Under the pieces are notes generated by a model. The model was given only the letters and a program-made list of their open reading frames with translations, was not told where the DNA came from and made no database searches. 13,666 bases of DNA, from the NCBI GenBank assembly GCA_015489145.1, contig WGAH01000254.1:1-13666 (forward strand), in the 5' to 3' direction. Below are positions 7,601 through 12,916 of the stretch, piece by piece (within the stretch, counting starts at the first letter, position 1; every line of letters starts with the position of its first letter). The position numbers were made by a program, and so were the translations under genes. This DNA is from Deltaproteobacteria bacterium (GTDB lineage Bacteria > Myxococcota_A > UBA796 > UBA2385).

Positions 7601-7640
7601 GAACCGTTCAATGATTTCACGACACTGTCAAAAAACTGGT
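7601..7640. promoter_or_regulatory. AT-rich island with two 4-1-4 palindromes; candidate upstream activator site
   Basis: GAAC-C-GTTC (7601-7609) and GACA-C-TGTC (7621-7629) are perfect 4-1-4 inverted repeats with centres 20 bp apart, about two helical turns. Between and after them is the AT-richest stretch of the window, ending in an A-run (7630-7635). The pair lies about 270-290 bp upstream of the predicted sigma-54 transcript start at 7332, where an EBP could bind and loop. The same bases include TTGACA on the minus strand (7631-7626) followed 17 bp later by AACGGT, so a sigma-70 promoter for the sigma-factor gene is an alternative reading. Confidence 0.4.
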
Positions 7641-7693
7641 ACGCCTCGCCCGGGGGGCAAGCCCCGACCGCGACAGGGCGATCGCGGCGGCCC

Positions 7694-7736
7694 GGTGCGC
7701 GCCGGCCCGGTTCGCGCCGGGCGGTTCGCGCCGGGC
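7694..7736. repeat. Tandem 14-bp repeats
   Basis: GGTTCGCGCCGGGC is present twice in perfect tandem (7709-7722 and 7723-7736). A degenerate copy precedes it (7694-7708, with TT changed to TG and one extra C). The array ends about 27 bp before the -10-like element of the ExbB-like gene. It could be an operator array or slippage in GC-rich DNA. Confidence 0.5.
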
Positions 7737-7762
7737 GGCGGTGGGGCGGGCCGGCTTCGCGA

Positions 7763-7768
7763 TAGGCT
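7763..7768 (+). promoter_or_regulatory. -10-like element before the ExbB/TolQ gene
   Basis: TAGGCT within GCGATAGGCTGTGG matches TATAAT at three positions, including the key T-A and final T. It would start transcription near 7775, about 45 nt before the GTG at 7820. No -35 box is visible at 17 bp, so confidence is low. Confidence 0.3.
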
Positions 7769-7819
7769 GTGGCCTTCGCGATGGGGAGCCGGCCGGGCCC
7801 GGCGCCAGCGGGAGGTGAG

Positions 7820-8446
7820 GTGACGAAGCTCGTCGAGTTCCTGGCCAGCGGCGGCCCGGTCATGGTGCCGATCGGCCTCGCCAGCGTGGTGGGGCTGGCC
7901 GCCTTCCTCGAACGCCTCGTCGCCCTGCGCCGGGGCCGGGTGGTGCCCCACGCCTTCGCCGTGGAGCTGGTGGAGCTGCTCAAGCAGCGCCGCTGGGGCG
8001 ACGCCCTGACCCACTGCCGCAAGGGCGGCTCGGCGGCGGCGCGGCTCGCGGAGGTCGCCGTGCTGGCGCGCGGTCGCCGCCGGGCCGAGATCAAGGAGCG
8101 CCTCGAGGAGGTCGGGCGTCGCGAGGCGGCGGACCTCGAGCGCTTCGCCGAGGTGCTCGGCACCGTGGCGAGCGTCGCCCCGCTGCTCGGGCTCCTCGGC
8201 ACCGTCGTCGGCATGATCGAGACCTTCGAGGTCATCCAGGAGCAGGGGGTCGGCGTCGTCGGCAGCCTCGCCGGCGGCATCAGCCAGGCCCTCATCACGA
8301 CGATGGCGGGCCTGAGCGTCGGCATCCCGGCGCTGGTGGCCCACCGCTGGGTGCTGGCCCGGGTCGACGCCCTGGTGCTCGAGCTCGAGGAGCTGGCGCT
8401 GGAGGTGATCGACCTGCTGGCCGCCGATGCGGGCGAGGAGGGCTAG
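7820..8446 (+). CDS. MotA/TolQ/ExbB-family proton-channel protein
   Basis: An inner-membrane protein that, with an ExbD/TolR partner, turns proton flow into force on an envelope protein. The chosen start gives 208 residues, usual for the family. Three membrane segments are visible: near residues 13-33 (GGPVMVPIGLASVVGLAAF), a second with the family signature LGTVASVAPLLGLLGTVVGM, and a third with ALITTMAGLSVGIPALV; a charged cytoplasmic loop lies between the first two. The frame is open from GTG at 7769, and ATG 7781 is possible, but only GTG 7820 has a strong Shine-Dalgarno (GGAGGTGA, 7811-7818), though it is close. The ExbD/TolR gene abuts the stop codon. Without tonB, tolA, tolB or pal nearby, Tol and Exb roles cannot be told apart. 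Confidence 0.88.
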   Translation: MTKLVEFLASGGPVMVPIGLASVVGLAAFLERLVALRRGRVVPHAFAVELVELLKQRRWGDALTHCRKGGSAAARLAEVAVLARGRRRAEIKERLEEVGRREAADLERFAEVLGTVASVAPLLGLLGTVVGMIETFEVIQEQGVGVVGSLAGGISQALITTMAGLSVGIPALVAHRWVLARVDALVLELEELALEVIDLLAADAGEEG

Positions 8447-8872
8447 GTGCGCTTCGCCGGCACCCGCCGCAGCCCCGCGATGGTGGACGTCACGCCCCTC
8501 ATCGACATCATCTTCCAGCTCGTGCTGTTCTTCATGGTGTCGACCACCTTCGTCACCTCGCCGGGCATCGAGGTCGACCTGCCGCGCTCCTCGTCGAGCA
8601 CCATCCTGCGGGATCGCCACGACGTGAAGGTGTGGATGACCGCCGACGGGCGCGTGCTCGTGGACGACGAGCCCACCACCTGGCAAGGGCTGGAGCGCGT
8701 CTTCGCGAAGGCCGCCTCCGAGGACGCGAACACGCTGGTGATCATCAAGGCCGACAAGGCGGTGGAGCACGGCCGGGTGGTCGCGGTGATGGACCTCGCC
8801 CGGCGACACGGCCTCGACCGCCTCGCCATCGCCACCGAGGCGCGCCCCGCGGCCGGCGGGGACGATCGCTGA
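8447..8872 (+). CDS. ExbD/TolR-family biopolymer transport protein
   Basis: Partner of the preceding ExbB/TolQ-type channel. The 141-residue protein has a short cytoplasmic N-terminus, one membrane helix (about residues 17-36) beginning VDVTPLIDIIFQ, and a periplasmic domain of the usual length. Asp20 in PLID is the conserved membrane aspartate that carries protons in ExbD/TolR. The periplasmic part shows the expected KADKAVEHGRVVAVMDLARRHG helix and strand pattern. The start is GTG at 8447, directly after the TAG of the upstream gene, with GAGGAGG inside the end of that gene as Shine-Dalgarno, so translation is probably coupled. A 219-bp gap with its own promoter follows, so this pair seems to end the transcription unit. 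Confidence 0.9.
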   Translation: MRFAGTRRSPAMVDVTPLIDIIFQLVLFFMVSTTFVTSPGIEVDLPRSSSSTILRDRHDVKVWMTADGRVLVDDEPTTWQGLERVFAKAASEDANTLVIIKADKAVEHGRVVAVMDLARRHGLDRLAIATEARPAAGGDDR

Positions 8873-9002
8873 GCCCGCGCCGGCTCCGCGTGGGAGAACG
8901 AACCTCGGCGGGCTCTTGCCATGTCAATGGTCCCGGGCGTTGCAAGCGCCTTTGCGGCGACGGGGCGGCGGCTCCGGGCCGCGGGGAAAAACCGCTGCAT
9001 TC

Positions 9003-9031
9003 GTGACATATGGCGCACGATCGGCTATGGT
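9003..9031 (+). promoter_or_regulatory. Sigma-70-type promoter of the FtsB-like/HAD operon
   Basis: GTGACA (9003-9008) and TATGGT (9026-9031) are separated by exactly 17 bp. The -35 matches TTGACA in five of six positions and the -10 matches TATAAT in four of six. Transcription would start near 9038, giving a leader of about 54 nt to the GTG at 9092. The 219-bp gap (8873-9091) otherwise shows only small GC-rich inverted repeats. Confidence 0.6.
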
Positions 9032-9091
9032 GGCACGAGCCCCGGGTCGCCCCGCCGTCCCGGGCGCCTTCGCCCTCGCCCCGGTGTCGCC

Positions 9092-9376
9092 GTGCGCAGC
9101 TCGCGCCTGCTGGTCCCCGCTCTCCTGGCGCTCTTCCTCGTGGGCGTCGCGGCGATGCTGCTGGTCGGCGAGTCCAGCCTGTTCCGCAGCCACGCGCTGC
9201 ACCGCGAGCTCGACGCCACCCTGCGCCGGGTCGCCGAGGTCGAGCGGGCCAACACCCTGCTCCGCGCCCGCCTGCGCCGCCTCCGGGACGACCCGGCCGC
9301 CGTCGAGCGCGTCGCCGCCGGCGAGCTCGGCCTCGCCGCCCCGGGCAGCACGATCTACCGCTTCGACGGGCCCTGA
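9092..9376 (+). CDS. FtsB/DivIC-like septum formation initiator protein
   Basis: Probably a small bitopic divisome protein that acts with FtsL and FtsQ at the septum. The predicted 94-residue product has a short N-terminus, one membrane helix (about residues 6-28, LLVPALLALFLVGVAAMLLV), then a heptad-like helix rich in Leu, Arg and Glu (about 36-68), and a C-terminal segment DDPAAVERVAAGELGLAAPGSTIYRF that closely follows the family pattern (D-P-x-x-x-E-x-x-A-R/G-x-x-L-G, then a tyrosine/phenylalanine-ending strand). The frame is open further upstream, but the promoter at 9003-9031 excludes earlier starts, and GTG 9092 is the only start codon between the promoter and the membrane helix. I see no clear Shine-Dalgarno. 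The HAD gene follows after 13 bp. Confidence 0.75.
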   Translation: MRSSRLLVPALLALFLVGVAAMLLVGESSLFRSHALHRELDATLRRVAEVERANTLLRARLRRLRDDPAAVERVAAGELGLAAPGSTIYRFDGP

Positions 9377-9389
9377 CCCGGGGGCGCCG

Positions 9390-10325
9390 GTGATCGTCTA
9401 CCGCTGGGACCTCGACAAGACCTACCTCGAGACGGACTTCGACTCCCTGCGGGGGCTGGTCCGCAGCGCCACCGAGCCCGCCACCGCCAAGCGCGCCGTC
9501 CCCGGCGCCACCGCCCTGCTGCGCGGGCTCTGCCGGCGGCCCGACGCCCGCGTCTTCGTCCTCTCGGGCAGCCCGGTGCAGCTCCGCGAGGTGCTCGAGC
9601 GCAAGCTCCACCTCGACGGCATCCGCTTCGACGCCCTCGTGCTGAAGGACAGCCTCCGCATGCTCCGCAAGGGCGACGTGCGCGGGGTGCGCGACCAGTG
9701 GGGCCACAAGCTCCCGACGCTCCTCGCCGACCGGCGGGGCCTCGACCCGGCGGCGCGGGAGGTGCTGTTCGGCGACGACGCCGAGGTGGACGCCCTCGTC
9801 TACACCGTCTACGCCGAGATCGTCGCCGGCCGCCTCGCCGGCCGGGAGCTCGACGCCGTGCTGCGGGCCGCCCGCCTCTCGTCGGAGGCCGCCGAGGCCG
9901 CCCGCCGGGCCGCCGCGGCGGTGCCCGCGGCCGAGGCGGTGGAGCGCATCTTCATCCGCCAGGAACGCCGCGTGCCCCCGGCGCGCTTCCGGGCCCTGGG
10001 GCCGCGGGTGGTGCCGGTGTCCTCCTGGTGGCAGGCGGCCCTCGTGCTCCTGGAGGCGGGGCACCTCGAACCGGCCGACGTCGCCGAGGTCCTCGAGGCC
10101 GTCCTCTCCCGGGGCGGGCTCGACGCCTGGAACCTCGCCGCCCTGGCCCAGGACGTCGTGCGCCGCGGCCACGTCTCCGCCGCCGTGGCCGACCGGGTCG
10201 AGGGGCCGGCCCGGGTGGTCGAGGCGGTGCGCCGGGCGGTGGCGCGCCTGTCGGCGACGCGCCCGCGCCCGGCCCCGCCCGCTCCCGGCGACCTCGCCGC
10301 CCTCGTCCGCGACTGGCGGGCCTGA
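9390..10325 (+). CDS. HAD-superfamily phosphatase-like protein, App1/LNS2 (DUF2183)-like
   Basis: Likely a cytosolic phosphohydrolase; the substrate is unknown. The 311-residue product carries HAD motifs in order: motif I WDLDKT with the aspartates at residues 7 and 9, motif II Ser59 in FVLSGSP, motif III probably Lys107 in GHKLPTLL, and motif IV FGDDAEVDA (Asp129, Asp130). This arrangement, with YRWDLDKTYLETDF at the very N-terminus, resembles App1-type phosphatidate phosphatases and eukaryotic LNS2 domains. The C-terminal 140 residues are helical and Ala/Arg-rich, and I do not recognise them. The start is GTG at 9390, 13 bp after the FtsB-like gene; it places motif I at the N-terminus as usual, but its Shine-Dalgarno is weak (GGGGG). 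It is cotranscribed with the FtsB-like gene by spacing. Family moderately sure; substrate unknown. Confidence 0.75.
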   Translation: MIVYRWDLDKTYLETDFDSLRGLVRSATEPATAKRAVPGATALLRGLCRRPDARVFVLSGSPVQLREVLERKLHLDGIRFDALVLKDSLRMLRKGDVRGVRDQWGHKLPTLLADRRGLDPAAREVLFGDDAEVDALVYTVYAEIVAGRLAGRELDAVLRAARLSSEAAEAARRAAAAVPAAEAVERIFIRQERRVPPARFRALGPRVVPVSSWWQAALVLLEAGHLEPADVAEVLEAVLSRGGLDAWNLAALAQDVVRRGHVSAAVADRVEGPARVVEAVRRAVARLSATRPRPAPPAPGDLAALVRDWRA

Positions 10326-10420
10326 GCGGGGCCGCCGGCGTCCCGGAACGCCGCGGCGAGGTGCGGTAGCGGCGGATCTACGATACGTTGCGGCGCGTCG
10401 GGCTGGTTTGGTCGAAAACG

Positions 10421-10433
10421 CCGTCGACGACGG
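10421..10433. repeat. 5-3-5 inverted repeat upstream of the EBP operon promoter
   Basis: CCGTC-GAC-GACGG is a perfect inverted repeat centred near -46 relative to the predicted start at 10473, right after an A-run (10415-10418). It is closer than a normal looping enhancer site, so it may be an operator for another regulator or chance. The 167-bp gap 10326-10492 has no other clear element besides the sigma-54 promoter and a weak GATACG (10382-10387). Confidence 0.3.
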
Positions 10434-10446
10434 GGTTCTGCGGCCA

Positions 10447-10462
10447 TGGCACGGAACGTGCT
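10447..10462 (+). promoter_or_regulatory. Sigma-54 (-24/-12) promoter of the EBP operon
   Basis: TGGCACG, four bases, GTGCT. The invariant GG (10448-10449) and GC (10460-10461) are 10 bp apart. The -24 block is a perfect match; the -12 block is GTGCT instead of TTGCT. The predicted start is near 10473, 20 nt before the ATG at 10493, leaving room for the GGAG Shine-Dalgarno at 10483-10486. The core closely resembles the other sigma-54 site in this window (TGGCACGGAMC shared). A caution is that GCACG-GAA-CGTGC here is itself a perfect inverted repeat. Confidence 0.65.
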
Positions 10463-10492
10463 CCAGCTCGCCTCCCCGTCCTGGAGAGCCCC

Positions 10493-10867
10493 ATGCCGCT
10501 CCTCGCCGCCCTCGTCTCCGGCGCCGTCCTCGCCGGGCCCCCGCCCGCCGAGGCCACCCTGAGCGCCGACGGCCACTACGTGCTCCTGCTGCGGGCCGAC
10601 GAGGCCTGGGCGGCGGCCGAGGTGAAGGTGGACGGCGACGGCGCCCTCGACCTCGGCGCGGTGCCGGCCGGCGAGGCGGTGCGCGTCGAGGGCTGGGTGG
10701 ACGAGCCGGGTCCGCTGGCGGTGCGGGTCGCCGCCGCCACCCCCGACGACCGGGGCCTCACCTGGCGCTTCTTCGTCGACCCCGACCTGGTGCCGGTGGC
10801 CTCGCCGGTCCCGGCGGCTCGGCGCGTGCCCTGGTGGCGGCGGCTGCTCGGCGGGCGCCGGCGATGA
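10493..10867 (+). CDS. Small exported protein of unknown function, first gene of the EBP operon
   Basis: A 124-residue product with a likely signal peptide (about residues 1-21, MPLLAALVSGAVLAGPPPAEA) although it lacks a basic start. A region that looks like alternating beta strands follows (HYVLLLRADEAW, AEVKVDGDGALDL, VRVEGWVDEPG, LAVRVAAAT, LTWRFFVDPDL). The end is strongly basic and aromatic (VPWWRRLLGGRRR). The start is ATG 10493 with GGAG upstream, 20 nt after the predicted sigma-54 transcript start. Its stop overlaps the next start as ATGA. I recognise no family and see no Cys for a lipobox. It could be a periplasmic sensor or envelope component feeding the downstream regulator, but nothing in its sequence shows this. 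Confidence 0.75.
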   Translation: MPLLAALVSGAVLAGPPPAEATLSADGHYVLLLRADEAWAAAEVKVDGDGALDLGAVPAGEAVRVEGWVDEPGPLAVRVAAATPDDRGLTWRFFVDPDLVPVASPVPAARRVPWWRRLLGGRRR

Positions 10868-11286
10868 ACCTCGAAGCCCTCGCGCCCCGGCTCTCGGAGG
10901 AGGAGGCCGAGGACCTGCTCGATCTCGCCGCCGACATCCGGCACGACCTCGGCAAGTACGTCGTGTTCGAGGCGCGCTTCGCCGGCCCCGACGCCACGGT
11001 CGAGGAACGCCGCGCCGCCCTGCGCGCCGACCTCCTCGCCACCCGCCGGGGGCCCCGCGGGGTCGAGCCCGCCTGGGCCGTGTGGGCGCGGCTGCGCCCG
11101 GCTGAACTCGCGGGCGATCCCGACGTGGAGCGCATCGACGCGGCCCTGGCGGCCCTGCGGGGGGTCGACCTCGACGGCGACGCCGCCGAGCTGGAGCGGG
11201 CCGCCGCCCTCGCCGCCGAGGTGGCCGAGGCGACCCGCCGCCTCGACGCGCGCGCGCGCCGGGCCCTGGGAGGCGACCGTGGCTGA
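10864..11286 (+). CDS. Small helical cytoplasmic protein with an H-D-L-G-K-Y motif, unknown function
   Basis: A 140-residue acidic/arginine-rich protein, predicted mostly helical, without signal peptide or membrane segment. An N-terminal helix holds LDLAADIRHDLGKYV, with His27 followed by Asp; this faintly resembles the H-box of histidine-kinase dimerisation helices and the Spo0B-type RHD motif. The C-terminal third (about 107-138) is a long Ala/Glu/Arg helix. There is no ATP-binding domain. It overlaps the preceding gene by 4 bp (ATGA) and the EBP gene by 8 bp, so the three are translationally coupled. It may be a phosphotransfer or adaptor partner of the EBP receiver; this is inference from one motif and position. 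I do not recognise the family. Confidence 0.72.
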   Translation: MNLEALAPRLSEEEAEDLLDLAADIRHDLGKYVVFEARFAGPDATVEERRAALRADLLATRRGPRGVEPAWAVWARLRPAELAGDPDVERIDAALAALRGVDLDGDAAELERAAALAAEVAEATRRLDARARRALGGDRG

Positions 11287-12916
11287 CATCCTCGTCATCG
11301 ACGACCAGGACCGCACCATCGAGCTGTGCCGCCGGGCGATGCCCGAGCACGCCTGGCACGGCCCGGCCCGCGACTGGGACGAGGCCCGCGCCCTGCTCCG
11401 CGCCCTGCGCCGGCGCGTCGAGCTGGTGCTCCTCGACATTCACTTCGACATCCCCGACGACCGCCTCCTCGGGCTGCCCGACGACCGGGAGCCGACCGAG
11501 CGCGAGCTTCGCCGGGCCCGCCGCCGGCAGGGCTTCGCCATCCTCGAGGCCCTGCGCCGCAGCCGCCCGGACCTGCCGGTGGTCCTGATGACCTCCCGGG
11601 GGGAGGGGCTCGAGCGCGCCGCCGACCGCCACCGGGCCGAGGAATACACCTACTTCCTCGACGACGAGGCGCTGGACGCCCGCGCCCTGCGCGCCCAGGT
11701 CGGCGGCATCCTCGAGGCCCGCCGGGGCACCGAGCGGGACGGGCCGATCTACTGGGGGCGCTCCCTGGCGATGCGCCGCATCCGCCGCCGGCTGCTCACC
11801 CTGGCCCGGGGGCGCCTGCCGGTGATCCTCGCCGGCCCGACGGGCACGGGCAAGTCGCTGATCGCCCGGCACTTCCTGCACGCCCACAGCGGCCGGGGCG
11901 GGCGCTTCGTCGCCGTCGACCTCTCGACGCTGCCCCGCGACCTCGTCGCCGCCCACCTGTTCGGCTCGGTGCGGGGGGCCTACACCGGGGCGGTGGCCGA
12001 CCGCCGCGGCGCCTTCGAGGAGGCCGACGGGGGCACGCTGTTCCTCGACGAGATCGGCCACCTCGGCGAGGACCTCCAGCGCATGCTCCTCACCGTGCTC
12101 CAGGAGGGGGCGGTGGTGCGCCTCGGCGACGCCCGCGAGCGCCGGGTCGACGTCAAGCTCGTGGTCGCCACCAACGAGGACCTCGCCGAGAAGGTGCGCC
12201 GCGGCGAGTTCCGCGCCGACCTCTACATGCGGCTGAACCCGGCGGCCACCGTGCGCCTGCCGGCCCTGCGCGAGCGGCGCATGGACATCGAGCGCCTCCT
12301 CGACTTCTGCGTGGAGCAGGCCGCCGCCCAGCCCACGGTGCGGGAGCTCGCCCGGGAGTACCTCGACCGCCAGGGCCTCGCCCCCTCGCCGGGAGGCGTG
12401 GTGGTGCGCGCCGTCGCCAGCGGCGCCGTGCCGCCCCCCTCGGGGGCGCTGCTGCTGCTCTTTCCCGAGCGCACGATGCGCCTGCTCCGGGGCCACCCCT
12501 GGCCGGGCAACCTGCGCGAGTTCGCGATGACCGTCGAGAACGCGCTCACGCTCAGCATCGCCGAGGCGGCCGACGCCGGGCCGGGCCCCGGGGGCGCCGC
12601 CGCCGACCGCCCCGACGTGGTGCAGGTGCGCCCGAAGCTCGTCCGCGACCTCCTCCTCGCCACGGGCACCCACGCCGAGGAGGACGCCTCGGGCTGGGCG
12701 GTGGAGGTGCGGGTGCGCGCCCACGAGGGGCTGAACAAGGTCGCCCAGGACGTGGAGCGCCAGTACTTCACGCGCCTGTACCTCCAGGAGCGCGGGGATT
12801 TCGCCGCCATGGCGAAGGTGCTGCTCGGCGATGCCGGCGGCGCCCGCAAGGTGCAGCTCCGCTTCAACCAGCTCGGGCTCAAGGTGCGCGATCTCAAGGA
12901 GCGCATTCCCGGATGA
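11279..12916 (+). CDS. Sigma-54-dependent transcriptional activator (EBP) with receiver-like domain, AAA+ domain and C-terminal FIS-like HTH
   Basis: An ATP-driven activator that remodels RpoN-polymerase. The 545-residue product has a receiver-like domain (about 1-147) with acidic pocket Asp8-Asp9, phosphoacceptor candidate Asp53, and Thr105-Ser106; about 26 residues are inserted after Asp53 and the usual KP lysine is absent (YFLDDEA). The AAA+ domain (about 157-415) has Walker A GPTGTGKS (186-193), sigma-54 contact loop GAYTGA (233-238; usually GAFTGA), Walker B GGTLFLDE (Asp257, Glu258), sensor I Asn299, arginine-finger candidates Arg312 and Arg318, and sensor II WPGNLRE (408-414). An unusual Gly/Pro/Val segment (about 366-395) precedes sensor II. 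The last 55 residues look like a FIS-type helix-turn-helix. The start is GTG 11279 after GGGAGG, overlapping the previous gene by 8 bp. Confidence 0.93.
   Translation: MADILVIDDQDRTIELCRRAMPEHAWHGPARDWDEARALLRALRRRVELVLLDIHFDIPDDRLLGLPDDREPTERELRRARRRQGFAILEALRRSRPDLPVVLMTSRGEGLERAADRHRAEEYTYFLDDEALDARALRAQVGGILEARRGTERDGPIYWGRSLAMRRIRRRLLTLARGRLPVILAGPTGTGKSLIARHFLHAHSGRGGRFVAVDLSTLPRDLVAAHLFGSVRGAYTGAVADRRGAFEEADGGTLFLDEIGHLGEDLQRMLLTVLQEGAVVRLGDARERRVDVKLVVATNEDLAEKVRRGEFRADLYMRLNPAATVRLPALRERRMDIERLLDFCVEQAAAQPTVRELAREYLDRQGLAPSPGGVVVRAVASGAVPPPSGALLLLFPERTMRLLRGHPWPGNLREFAMTVENALTLSIAEAADAGPGPGGAAADRPDVVQVRPKLVRDLLLATGTHAEEDASGWAVEVRVRAHEGLNKVAQDVERQYFTRLYLQERGDFAAMAKVLLGDAGGARKVQLRFNQLGLKVRDLKERIPG

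Larger units (their letters stand above)
7303..7819. other. 517-bp intergenic regulatory region between divergent sigma-factor and ExbB-like genes
   Basis: No convincing coding sequence was found: the long open frames crossing it lack plausible starts and read as Arg/Pro/Gly/Ala-rich shadow protein. It holds, left to right, the sigma-54 promoter (7359-7341, minus); an isolated plus-strand TTGACA (7434-7439) without a good -10; an 8-bp perfect hairpin (7495-7502 with 7512-7519, loop of 9); an AT-rich island with two small palindromes and a minus-strand TTGACA (7601-7640); tandem 14-bp repeats (7694-7736); and a -10-like TAGGCT (7763-7768) before the ExbB gene. Its length is unusual for this compact window and suggests heavy regulation. 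Confidence 0.6.

Noticed and set aside
8932..8960. TGG...TTGCAAG upstream of the FtsB-like gene as a sigma-54 promoter
   Set aside because: The GG and GC are 11 bp apart and the CAC of the -24 block is absent; a good sigma-70 promoter at 9003-9031 explains the gene better.
8921..9091. Upstream extension of the FtsB-like protein to ATG 8921
   Set aside because: The added 57 residues are arginine/glycine/proline-rich without family similarity, and the sigma-70 promoter lies inside this stretch.
9809..12724. Minus-strand open frame of 971 codons over the EBP operon
   Set aside because: Shadow of the plus-strand operon, with no recognisable motif and a biased His/Gly/Val/Arg composition.
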